This document shows, in pieces, positions 1 to 5,337 of a stretch of 5,337 nt of DNA. The DNA is from Victivallales bacterium (lineage in GTDB: Bacteria > Verrucomicrobiota > Lentisphaeria > Oligosphaerales > Lenti-02). The stretch lies in contig JABGQJ010000552.1 of assembly GCA_018648945.1 (NCBI GenBank), forward strand, positions 1 to 5,337, in the 5' to 3' direction. Position 1 is the stretch's first letter, and each line of letters starts with the position of its first letter. Made by a program: the position numbers and the translations under genes. The notes under the pieces were generated by a model, which saw only the letters and a program-made list of their open reading frames with translations, was not told the DNA's origin and ran no database searches.

Positions 1-722
1 CCCACGCCGCCCTGTGGGAAAGCACGGCCAAATGGCAATACCTGGCGCTCAAGCGTCCCGGCGAGACCCGCGCCAAGGTCCGCGTTCTTTCCCCACAACC
101 TGGGGCCACTATCGCGCGTGGCCCGGTCCCGATCCTGGCCATGGTCGAGAGTAGCGGCACACGGCAGCCCCAGATCACCCTCGGAGGACAGGAAGGCAAG
201 ACGAGCCAGGAGTTCGTCGCCATCCTCTTCCGGGCGAGTGGACTCCAGAGCAAGTCCCACGGCTTCCTCAACTGCGTGTATGTGAATGGCAAGCTGCTCA
301 CCCGCATTGCCCCGGACCGGGACGTCATGGGTTGGGAGTGGTTCGGATTCCCGGTGCCAGCTTCCGCCTGGCGCAGTTCGCCCAAGCCCCAGTTCCGCCT
401 GACCGCCGGCACCCCCACGGACGGCACCGGTGCCAATCCCCCCGCCAACAACGAGGACTACCAGGCGCAGACCCTCCTGCTCTTCGAAGACGGGCGTTAC
501 CTGGCGGACCCCGCCCTGCCCCTGAACAAGACCTTGACCCTGGGCGACAATGGCAAGCATCCCAGTACGCTGGTCGATTGCACGCCGAGTGTCCCCTTCA
601 CTCCCCGCCGCTGGCGCATGGTCCTGCAGACCGTGGACGCGAGCGCGCTTGCCCCAGGCGCAAGCAAGGTCAGAGTCGTTCTGGGCGACGTGGAGCAGGA
701 GATTCCCATCACCCTTCAGTAG
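1..722 (+). CDS. C-terminal part of an unidentified protein (5' end outside window)
   Basis: The reading frame is open from base 3, with no in-frame stop before TAG at 720-722, so at least 239 residues are the C-terminal part of a larger protein. The first in-frame ATG is at 141. It is unlikely to be the start, because coding-like sequence runs through it (residues 1-46 include WESTAKWQYLALKRPG and then a P/G-rich stretch, VLSPQPGATIARGPVP). No family is recognised. The sequence has short alternating hydrophobic stretches (FLNCVYVNGKLL, QTLLLFEDGRYL, SKVRVVLGDVEQEIPITL), many Pro and Gly, and only two Cys visible (about residue 91 and another near the C-terminus). This suggests beta-sandwich, Ig-like accessory domains, as at the end of exported enzymes. 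There is no visible transmembrane segment or sorting signal at the C-terminus. The fold is an inference; that it is coding is fairly sure from its length and its similar base use to its neighbours. Confidence 0.8.
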   Translation, partial: HAALWESTAKWQYLALKRPGETRAKVRVLSPQPGATIARGPVPILAMVESSGTRQPQITLGGQEGKTSQEFVAILFRASGLQSKSHGFLNCVYVNGKLLTRIAPDRDVMGWEWFGFPVPASAWRSSPKPQFRLTAGTPTDGTGANPPANNEDYQAQTLLLFEDGRYLADPALPLNKTLTLGDNGKHPSTLVDCTPSVPFTPRRWRMVLQTVDASALAPGASKVRVVLGDVEQEIPITLQ

Positions 723-745
723 GCCAGCCATGGCGGCAGCACGGC

Positions 746-781
746 GTCCCTTTGGTCCCTTTGGTCCCTTTGGTCCTTTTC
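746..781. repeat. 9-base tandem repeat, about four units, downstream of gene 1
   Basis: Three perfect units of GTCCCTTTG (746-754, 755-763, 764-772) are followed by a degenerate fourth, GTCCTTTTC (773-781). A decayed related copy (GTCCTTTG) lies at 792-799. The array begins 24 bases after the stop of the upstream gene. It can be read as a Pro-Phe-Gly repeat in one frame, but nothing suggests that it is translated. It is best seen as an intergenic minisatellite-like repeat. Confidence 0.9.
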
Positions 782-846
782 TATCCTCCTTGTCCTTTGC
801 CGCCGGCTACCACCCATGGGGCGTAAATCGGTAGACAGTGCCTGGC

Positions 847-861
847 GCGGCGGTCCGCCGC
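847..861. repeat. Perfect 15-base inverted repeat in the leader of the exported sialidase-like gene
   Basis: GCGGCGG, a central T, then CCGCCGC form a perfect inverted repeat with 7-base arms. As RNA it can fold into a 6-bp GC stem with a 3-base loop. Two bases later, at 863-870, lies an 8-base palindrome (ACACGTGT), and the hexamer TCCGCC occurs at 854-859 and again at 870-875. The inverted repeat ends 38 bases before the ATG at 900, and no U-tract follows, so it is not a standard terminator. It could be an operator, a 5'-UTR hairpin or part of a REP-like dispersed element. The symmetry is certain; the function is not known. Confidence 0.6.
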
Positions 862-886
862 AACACGTGTCCGCCGTCTGGAAGCC

Positions 887-890
887 GGAG
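887..890 (+). promoter_or_regulatory. Ribosome binding site that fixes the start at 900
   Basis: GGAG lies nine bases before the ATG at 900. The longer in-frame start at 816 has no purine-rich site in front of it and would place 28 polar residues before a clear signal peptide. This site therefore decides the start. Confidence 0.7.
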
Positions 891-899
891 AAACTGACG

Positions 900-2606
900 A
901 TGCCCGTATGTGTTCGTGGAGTCTGCGCTTGGCTGATCGCGTTCGGGGTCGGGACCTTGGCTGCCGATTGGGTGGACTTGGGCGATGAGGGGCGGACTCT
1001 CTACGTGCGTGCCCGGGCGACTGCGCCGCCTTTGGGCACGGTCGCCGGGATGCAGTTGACCACCGCGGGCAAGAGCGGGCTGGTGCGCGTGGAATGTCTC
1101 TTCGATGGCCGGGGGAAGTACCGAACCCGCGTGTTCCATGGAGTGAGTTCCGGAGGGACCTACACGCCCGGCGAGAATCTGCGGCTGGTCCTCAAACTCG
1201 TCACCCATGCGGCACGGAAACGCGACGAGCTCTTCCTGCTCGCCAGCCCTGCTCTGCCCGATACGGAACCAGTCGGAGACGAAGGCTGGACACTGGTCAA
1301 CCGCCGCGGCTGGAGCGACGCCAACCTGGCGAGGGTCCGCGTCGTCGGCAAGGCCGTCCTGCGGACCTCCGTCCACGTCGCGGATTCCTGGGCCGAACTG
1401 GTCGGCGGCAAAGCCATCCCAGCCAGCGCCATCCAGGCAATCGATGCACCATCGGCAGTGACCAACCTGACCCCGCCTGATCCCAAGGGAAATCCGAGGT
1501 CGGGGTTGATGCTCGACCTGCCGGGCACCGGCACTGACCCCCTGCTGATCGATTTCTCCATGCTGCCCGTCCTGCCCGCCGAACATGCAGTGGTCAGCGC
1601 CTCCGCCGAAGACGTCTCTTGGACTCGGCAGCAGATCGACGCGGGACAAGGGCCGGACCTGGCCAAGCCGGCAGACTGGAATTTCCGTCTCCACTCCTAC
1701 CTGGCCTTCCACAATGGCCGGTTCTGGGCCATGTGGAGCCATGGTCCAAAGGTCGAGGACTACCCCAGCCAGCATGTGCGAGCGGCCACCAGTCAGGATG
1801 GGCTGAAGTGGTCACCGGCCCCATTGATCGTCGGGCCTGCGCCGCATCCGTTCCGCTATATCTCGCGTGGGTTCTGGGTGCGCGAAGGCCGCCTACTCGC
1901 CCTTGCCAGCCGGGACGAATCCTATCGGCTCTTTGGTCCGAGTCTTGAACTGCGCGCCTTTGCCTGGGACGACACCAACCAAGCCTGGAGTGACGCCGGG
2001 CGGATCTTCCCTGACGCCATCAACAACTTCCCCCCCAAGCGACTGCCCAATGGCCAGTGGATGATGTCCCGACGCGACCACAGGATGAACAAGTCCATGC
2101 TGGTCGGCGGCAGGGATGCGCTCGACCGCTGGACCGTGTCGCCCGTCGCCGTCCCCAAGGACGGTGCCAAGCTCGAGGAGCCCTTCTGGTGGACGCTGCC
2201 CGCCGGGAATCTGGTCGCCCTCTTCCGCGACAACTCCGGGTCGAAGCGACTCTACCGTGCCTTCTCCACCGATCTGGGAAGGAGTTGGAGCACGCCCGTC
2301 CGCACGAACTTCCCCGACGCCACCAGCAAGTTCAACGCCCTGCGCACGTCGCTTGGCTTCCACGTGCTGCTCAGCAACCCCAATCCAGTGGGACGCAATC
2401 CGCTCTGTCTCTCGGTGTCGCGCGACGGGATGGTCTTCACCGGCATGGCCCGCCTGCCCCTGCCCGAGCGTGGCACCTACCAATATCCGCATGTGGTCGA
2501 GCACGGCGGGTTCGTATACACTATCTTCTCCCGTGACAAGCGCGCCATCGAAGTGGTGCGCATTCGCCTGTTCGACCTTGCCCGGATGCTGCCACAGGAA
2601 CCATGA
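900..2606 (+). CDS. Exported sialidase-like (BNR/Asp-box beta-propeller) protein with unassigned N-terminal domain
   Basis: 568 residues. Residues 1-22 look like a signal peptide: Arg6, a hydrophobic core about 8-20, and a small-residue cleavage site near TLAA. Residues of about 23-230 form a Trp- and beta-rich region that I cannot assign, possibly a LamG/jelly-roll-like module. The rest matches a sialidase-fold propeller. It opens with a strand at about 261-282 (NFRLHSYLAFHNGRFWAMWSHG) and has Asp-box-like motifs SQDGLKWS (298-305), STDLGRSW (456-463, the best) and SRDGMVFT (507-514). It ends in the YQYPHVVEHGG strand (527-537) that typifies the last blade of BNR_2-type proteins. The canonical (F/Y)RIP sialidase motif is not seen, so true sialidase activity is doubtful; a glycoside hydrolase or glycan-binding protein is likely. 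The start at 900 is preferred over 816 because of the GGAG site and signal peptide. It is followed closely by a second propeller gene, which suggests one operon. Confidence 0.85.
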   Translation: MPVCVRGVCAWLIAFGVGTLAADWVDLGDEGRTLYVRARATAPPLGTVAGMQLTTAGKSGLVRVECLFDGRGKYRTRVFHGVSSGGTYTPGENLRLVLKLVTHAARKRDELFLLASPALPDTEPVGDEGWTLVNRRGWSDANLARVRVVGKAVLRTSVHVADSWAELVGGKAIPASAIQAIDAPSAVTNLTPPDPKGNPRSGLMLDLPGTGTDPLLIDFSMLPVLPAEHAVVSASAEDVSWTRQQIDAGQGPDLAKPADWNFRLHSYLAFHNGRFWAMWSHGPKVEDYPSQHVRAATSQDGLKWSPAPLIVGPAPHPFRYISRGFWVREGRLLALASRDESYRLFGPSLELRAFAWDDTNQAWSDAGRIFPDAINNFPPKRLPNGQWMMSRRDHRMNKSMLVGGRDALDRWTVSPVAVPKDGAKLEEPFWWTLPAGNLVALFRDNSGSKRLYRAFSTDLGRSWSTPVRTNFPDATSKFNALRTSLGFHVLLSNPNPVGRNPLCLSVSRDGMVFTGMARLPLPERGTYQYPHVVEHGGFVYTIFSRDKRAIEVVRIRLFDLARMLPQEP

Positions 2607-2610
2607 GGAG
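2605..2610 (+). promoter_or_regulatory. Ribosome binding site overlapping the upstream stop codon; favours start at 2618
   Basis: GAGGAG begins inside the TGA stop (2604-2606) of the upstream gene and sits seven bases before the ATG at 2618. An earlier in-frame ATG at 2603 overlaps the stop as ATGA, but this strong site lies downstream of it and cannot serve it. The arrangement predicts translational coupling of the two sialidase-like genes. Confidence 0.75.
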
Positions 2611-2617
2611 ACACCCT

Positions 2618-3547
2618 ATGTTCGTATTCGAGAAGGACGCCTTCTTCAGCAGTTGCCACGCCTCCACCATCGTGAGCCTGCCAGATGGCACCTTGGTCTG
2701 CGCCTGGTTCGGGGGCAGCCACGAGAAGAACCCCGATGTGGACATCTGGCAGTCCCGCTGGGACGGCACATCCTGGTCCGATCCCCGTGTGGTGGTGGGG
2801 TGCGCCCAAGCCCTGTGGAACCCGGTTCTCTTCGCGGAGGGCGAAGAACTGTCGCTGTTCTACCGGCGCGGGATCAACGTGCCTGCCTGGGAATCGCTGG
2901 TGGTACGTTCGGGCGATGGCGGCGGGACCTACTCCGCGCCCGAGCGTCTGCCCGCTGGCTTCCTCGGCCCAATCAAGAACAAGCCCGTGCGGATGAGCAA
3001 CGGGGAATGGCTCTGCGGCAGCTCCATCGAGCCGGAGTGGGAATGCCGCATGGAGGTGTACTCCCCCAAAGGCGACCAATGGCTGCACGCGGCGCCCCTG
3101 GCCGTGCCGGGACTGCCCAATGGCAAGGGGTTGATCCAACCCGGTGTCTGGGAGTCCACCCCTGGCGCCGTGCACGCGCTCATGCGCAGCTCCGAAGCGC
3201 GGGTCTACCGAGCCGACTCGTCGGACTACGGGCGCACCTGGACCCAGCCCCTCCCCACCGACCTCCCGAACAACAACAGCGGGCTCGACGCCGCTCGCCT
3301 CGAAGACGGGCGTGTGGCTCTCGTCTACAACCCCGTCGGCAAGGACTGGGGAGCACGCACGCCGTTGCATCTCGTGCTATCGAAGGACAACGGGGCGACC
3401 TGGGGCAAGCCCATCGTGTTGGAAGACGCCCCCGGAGAGTACTCCTATCCTGCCGTGATCACCGTTCCCGGCGGCCTCGCCACCTGCTACACCCACTGCC
3501 GCAAGCAGGTCCGCTGTCGGCAACTCTCCCTTGCCGATCTGCCCTAG
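2618..3547 (+). CDS. Sialidase-like BNR_2 / predicted neuraminidase family protein, no signal peptide
   Basis: 309 residues, a single beta-propeller. The order of motifs fits the BNR_2 / COG4692-type family from memory: SCHAST (12-17 region), WFGGSHEKNPDVDIW (30-44), WNPVLF (67-72), GPIKNKPV (117-124), SSIEPEWE (135-142), IQP (173-175), LPNNNSGLD (216-224) and EYSYPAV (274-280). Asp boxes are SRWDGTSW (46-53), SGDGGGTY (98-105, imperfect), SSDYGRTW (201-208) and SKDNGATW (255-262). Acidic residues Glu36, Asp42, Glu138 and Asp224 are candidates for the active site, but I cannot assign roles. No (F/Y)RIP motif is present, so sialic acid should not be assumed as substrate. The N-terminus (MFVFEKDAFF) has no signal peptide, so a cytoplasmic location is inferred. 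An alternative start at 2603 adds five residues but lacks its own ribosome binding site. The C-terminal blade parallels that of the upstream protein, which suggests shared ancestry and related substrates. Confidence 0.9.
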   Translation: MFVFEKDAFFSSCHASTIVSLPDGTLVCAWFGGSHEKNPDVDIWQSRWDGTSWSDPRVVVGCAQALWNPVLFAEGEELSLFYRRGINVPAWESLVVRSGDGGGTYSAPERLPAGFLGPIKNKPVRMSNGEWLCGSSIEPEWECRMEVYSPKGDQWLHAAPLAVPGLPNGKGLIQPGVWESTPGAVHALMRSSEARVYRADSSDYGRTWTQPLPTDLPNNNSGLDAARLEDGRVALVYNPVGKDWGARTPLHLVLSKDNGATWGKPIVLEDAPGEYSYPAVITVPGGLATCYTHCRKQVRCRQLSLADLP

Positions 3548-3571
3548 CCGGGGAACCTCGGCGAGCCCGGC
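3547..3571 (+). terminator. Possible GC-rich hairpin after the sialidase-like pair (weak terminator candidate)
   Basis: GCCGGG (3547-3552) and CCCGGC (3566-3571) can pair as a 6-bp stem around a 13-base loop. It begins at the last base of the stop codon. No T-run follows, so this is not a standard intrinsic terminator. The position is right for one, but the call is weak. Confidence 0.25.
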
Positions 3572-3583
3572 GGGTTACTTGGG

Positions 3584-3610
3584 AGTGGACCCAGTGGACC
3601 CAGTGGACTG
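3584..3610. repeat. 9-base tandem repeat, three units, in the spacer before trxB
   Basis: Units of AGTGGACCC occupy 3584-3592 and 3593-3601, with a variant AGTGGACTG at 3602-3610. The array begins 37 bases after the stop of the upstream gene. Its reverse complement, in the register GTCCACTGG, agrees at 6 of 9 positions with the GTCCCTTTG unit at 746-781, so the two arrays may belong to one repeat class in opposite orientation. Confidence 0.85.
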
Positions 3611-3620
3611 AAGTCCCCTT

Positions 3621-3730
3621 CCATCATTCCATCATTCCATCATTCCATCATTCCATCATTCCATCATTCCATCATTCCATCATTCCATCATTCCACCATT
3701 CCACCATTCCATCATTCCATCATTCCACCA
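3621..3730. repeat. 8-base tandem array, 13 full units plus a partial one, directly upstream of trxB
   Basis: Thirteen contiguous octamers fill 3621-3724: nine CCATCATT, two CCACCATT (3693-3708), then two CCATCATT. A partial CCACCA follows at 3725-3730. The only variation is T to C at the fourth base of two adjacent units, which suggests recent spread by slippage or unequal exchange. The array ends two bases before the AGAGG ribosome binding site of trxB. Eight is not a multiple of three, and the array lies between two genes, so it is not coding. With the preceding 9-base repeat it fills most of the 199-base spacer, where I see no clear promoter. Confidence 0.97.
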
Positions 3731-3732
3731 CC

Positions 3733-3737
3733 AGAGG
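3733..3737 (+). promoter_or_regulatory. Ribosome binding site of trxB, abutting the octamer array
   Basis: AGAGG lies nine bases before the ATG at 3747. It is notable because it begins only two bases after the last partial repeat unit, so the array forms the immediate upstream part of the translation initiation region, if it is transcribed. Confidence 0.65.
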
Positions 3738-3746
3738 CATTGTCCC

Positions 3747-4676
3747 ATGGAGAAGCTCGTCATCATCGGTACCGGCCCCGCCGGCCTTACCGCCGCCGTC
3801 TACGCTGCCCGCGCCGACTTGGCCCCCAAGGTCCTGGCGGGCGAAGTACCCGGTGGTCAACTCACCCAGACCACCGAGGTGGAGAACTACCCTGGGTTTC
3901 CCGAGGGCATCCTTGGCTTCGACCTGATGGACAACATGCAGGAACAGGCCGAAAAATTCGGGGCCGAGGTGATCAACGAGGTGGTCACCGCAGTTGAGTT
4001 CACCTCTGGCGGCGTCCAGCGCCTCACTCTCTCCAGCGGCACGGTCCTCGAAGCCGAGACGGTGATTATCGCCACCGGCGCGCGCCCCCGAAAACTCGGC
4101 ATCCCCTCCGAGGAAGCGCTCTGGACCAAGGGCGTGTCTTCCTGTGCCACCTGCGACGGTGCCTTCTTCCGCGACGTGCCCATTGCCGTGGTCGGCGGCG
4201 GCGACAGCGCCCTAGAGGAAGCCATTTTCCTGACCCGTTTCGGTTCGGAGGTCTTTATGGTCCATCGCCGCGATGCCCTGCGTGGGTCCAAGATCATGCA
4301 AGACCGGGCGTTCAAGACCGAGAAACTCCGGTTCGAGTGGAATTCCGTGATCGACGAGATTCTTGGCGAAGCAGAGGGCCATGTCACCGGCGTCCGGCTG
4401 AAGGACACCAAGACCGGCGAGTTGCGCGAGGTGCCCTGCAATGCGGTGTTCCTGGCCATCGGGCACATCCCCAACACGGACGTGTTCGAGGGGCATCTGG
4501 CCATGGAGAACGGGTACATTGTCCTGCCTGATCCCGGCCGCTCGCTGAGCAATGTCGGGGGTGTCTTCGTGGCCGGCGACTGCGCTGACCACACCTACCG
4601 GCAGGCGATCACGGCAGCCGGCATGGGCTGCCGCGCCGCCATCGATGCCGAACGCTACCTGGCCGCCAGGGAATAG
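3747..4676 (+). CDS. trxB: Thioredoxin reductase (NADPH), low-molecular-weight bacterial type
   Basis: 309 residues, close to the usual 310-320. It is a cytoplasmic FAD enzyme that passes electrons from NADPH to oxidised thioredoxin. Visible motifs are in the expected order: the FAD-binding GTGPAG (8-13), GGQLTQTTEVENYPGFPEG (the flavin-contacting segment), an ATGARPRKLGIPSEE stretch, the redox-active CATC (Cys133 and Cys136), the NADPH-domain GGGDSALEEA (150-159), HRRDALR (173-179) whose arginines are typical of NADPH preference, and the C-terminal GDCADHTYRQAITAAGMGC (277-295) that closes the FAD site. The start at 3747 gives the FAD motif its normal distance from the N-terminus. No thioredoxin gene is visible nearby. 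The spacer of 34 bases to the next gene suggests shared transcription, with no clear functional link. There is no sign of damage. Confidence 0.97.
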   Translation: MEKLVIIGTGPAGLTAAVYAARADLAPKVLAGEVPGGQLTQTTEVENYPGFPEGILGFDLMDNMQEQAEKFGAEVINEVVTAVEFTSGGVQRLTLSSGTVLEAETVIIATGARPRKLGIPSEEALWTKGVSSCATCDGAFFRDVPIAVVGGGDSALEEAIFLTRFGSEVFMVHRRDALRGSKIMQDRAFKTEKLRFEWNSVIDEILGEAEGHVTGVRLKDTKTGELREVPCNAVFLAIGHIPNTDVFEGHLAMENGYIVLPDPGRSLSNVGGVFVAGDCADHTYRQAITAAGMGCRAAIDAERYLAARE

Positions 4677-4697
4677 GGTCTCGCCCACACAGCCGAT

Positions 4698-4703
4698 GAG
4701 GAG
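4698..4703 (+). promoter_or_regulatory. Ribosome binding site that selects the start at 4711
   Basis: GAGGAG is seven bases before the ATG at 4711. Nearby ATGs at 4696, 4704 and 4707 are not usable: the first runs into TGA at 4705, and the other two are out of frame with the hydrolase. Confidence 0.75.
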
Positions 4704-4710
4704 ATGATGG

Positions 4711-5337
4711 ATGAAGCGCTTCCTGCTCTGCACTGCCGCGTTGGTTGCCGGACTGCTTGAGGCCGGCGAACTCGGGCCCCCGAAGGACATCTCCTTCCAG
4801 GCCATCGTGGATGGCACCACCCAGAAGTACGTGGAGCTCCTGCCGGTTCCCTTCGTGGCGGAGGAACCCCACCATCTGATGGTTGCCCTGCACGGCCATG
4901 GCTCCGACCGCTGGCAGTTCGTCAAGCTCAACAGCGGCTCACCTGCCGCCGCCCGCGCCGTCGCTGCCAAGCACAACATGATCTACATCAGCCCCGACTA
5001 CCGGGCCAAGACCTCCTGGATGGGCCCCAAGGCGGAAGCCGACGTGCTCCAGATCATCCGCGCGCTCCGCGACCGCTACCGGATCGGCAAGGTATTCGTG
5101 GTCGGCGGCAGCATGGGGGCCACCTCATCGCTCACCTTCGCGGCGCTGCACCCGGATCTGGTGGCTGGTGCCGTCGCCTGCAATGGCTTGGCGAACCACC
5201 TGGAATACGAACGGTTCCAGGACGCCATCATCGCCTCGTTCGGCGGCACGAAGAAGCAGATCCCGCTGGAGTACAAGAGACGCAGCGCCGAGTACCACCC
5301 CGAGGCATTCGTGATGCCCGTCGCCTTCACCACCGGT
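4711..5337 (+). CDS. Alpha/beta hydrolase (probable esterase or related), exported, 3' end outside window
   Basis: 209 residues are visible, with no stop before the window edge. The N-terminus (MKRFLLCTAALVAGLLEAG) looks like a short signal peptide, but its cleavage site is unclear. The fold is shown by MVALHGHGSDR with HGHG at 61-64 (oxyanion-hole region), an ISPDYR strand-turn, and the nucleophile elbow GGSMGA with Ser134 as the predicted catalytic serine. Then come a helix and HPDLVAGAVACNGL, the usual strand after the elbow. The visible part ends at MPVAFTTG, the strand that in related hydrolases precedes the acidic triad residue. The catalytic Asp and His should therefore lie beyond the window. 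Ester or peptide cleavage cannot be told apart, and the substrate is unknown. It sits 34 bases after trxB, possibly on the same transcript. Confidence 0.88.
   Translation, partial: MKRFLLCTAALVAGLLEAGELGPPKDISFQAIVDGTTQKYVELLPVPFVAEEPHHLMVALHGHGSDRWQFVKLNSGSPAAARAVAAKHNMIYISPDYRAKTSWMGPKAEADVLQIIRALRDRYRIGKVFVVGGSMGATSSLTFAALHPDLVAGAVACNGLANHLEYERFQDAIIASFGGTKKQIPLEYKRRSAEYHPEAFVMPVAFTTG

Noticed and set aside
727..734. GCCATGGC palindrome shortly after the stop of the first gene
   Set aside because: Too short to act as a terminator stem, with no T-run after it, and expected by chance in GC-rich DNA.
816..899. N-terminal extension of the exported sialidase-like gene, starting at the ATG at 816
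   Set aside because: The 28 extra residues would bury a clear signal peptide, no ribosome binding site precedes 816, and the stretch overlaps the palindromic leader. The ATG at 900 has GGAG nine bases upstream.
807..1775. 322-residue open frame on the minus strand
   Set aside because: It lies antisense to the exported sialidase-like gene, whose domains are recognisable. Long antisense frames are common in GC-rich DNA, and its protein resembles no family.
2477..3370. 297-residue open frame on the minus strand
   Set aside because: It is antisense to the second sialidase-like gene, which has strong family motifs, and shows no motif of its own.
3621..3724. CRISPR array
   Set aside because: The units are 8 bases long and directly contiguous, with no spacers. 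This is a simple tandem repeat.
2116..3927. 603-residue open frame on the + strand in another frame
   Set aside because: It runs out of frame through parts of three real genes and through the octamer array, giving a repetitive FHHSIIPS stretch. It is composition-driven.
4212..4979. 255-residue open frame on the minus strand spanning trxB and the hydrolase gene
   Set aside because: It is antisense to two well-supported genes and crosses their intergenic boundary with no motif or start signal.

Overview
The window is 5.3 kb of GC-rich bacterial DNA in which every gene lies on the + strand. It holds three complete genes and one partial gene at each edge. Coding density is high, and the two spacers longer than 100 bases carry short tandem repeats. 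High GC, sialidase-fold proteins, a secreted alpha/beta hydrolase and repeat-filled spacers recall environmental PVC-group bacteria (Kiritimatiellota, Lentisphaerota, Verrucomicrobiota or Planctomycetota). No rRNA or other marker supports this, so the placement is a guess.

Layout: (1) bases 1-722 encode the C-terminal 239 residues of a protein I cannot identify. (2) Bases 723-899 hold a 9-base tandem repeat, then a leader with a perfect 15-base inverted repeat and an 8-base palindrome. (3) Bases 900-2606 encode an exported two-part protein: an unassigned N-terminal region followed by a sialidase-like beta-propeller. (4) Bases 2618-3547 encode a second sialidase-like propeller of the BNR_2 / predicted-neuraminidase type. 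It has no signal peptide and starts 11 bases after the previous stop, with its ribosome binding site overlapping that stop. (5) Bases 3548-3746 are non-coding and hold a 9-base repeat (3 units), then a 13-unit octanucleotide array ending just before the next ribosome binding site. (6) Bases 3747-4676 encode thioredoxin reductase (TrxB) with all its expected motifs. (7) Bases 4711-5337 encode the first 209 residues of an alpha/beta hydrolase, probably exported, cut by the window edge before its catalytic Asp and His.

Genes 2 and 3 are almost certainly co-transcribed and probably act on related sugar substrates, one outside the cytoplasm and one inside. That pairing is an inference from order and signal peptides. 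TrxB is a housekeeping redox enzyme with no evident link to the sugar genes. It probably shares a transcript with the hydrolase gene 34 bases downstream.

I found no CRISPR array, tRNA, rRNA, transposase or phage gene, and no convincing new system. The best leads are the octanucleotide array beside the trxB ribosome binding site, the two related 9-base repeats in opposite orientation, and the palindromic leader that may be a dispersed repeat.
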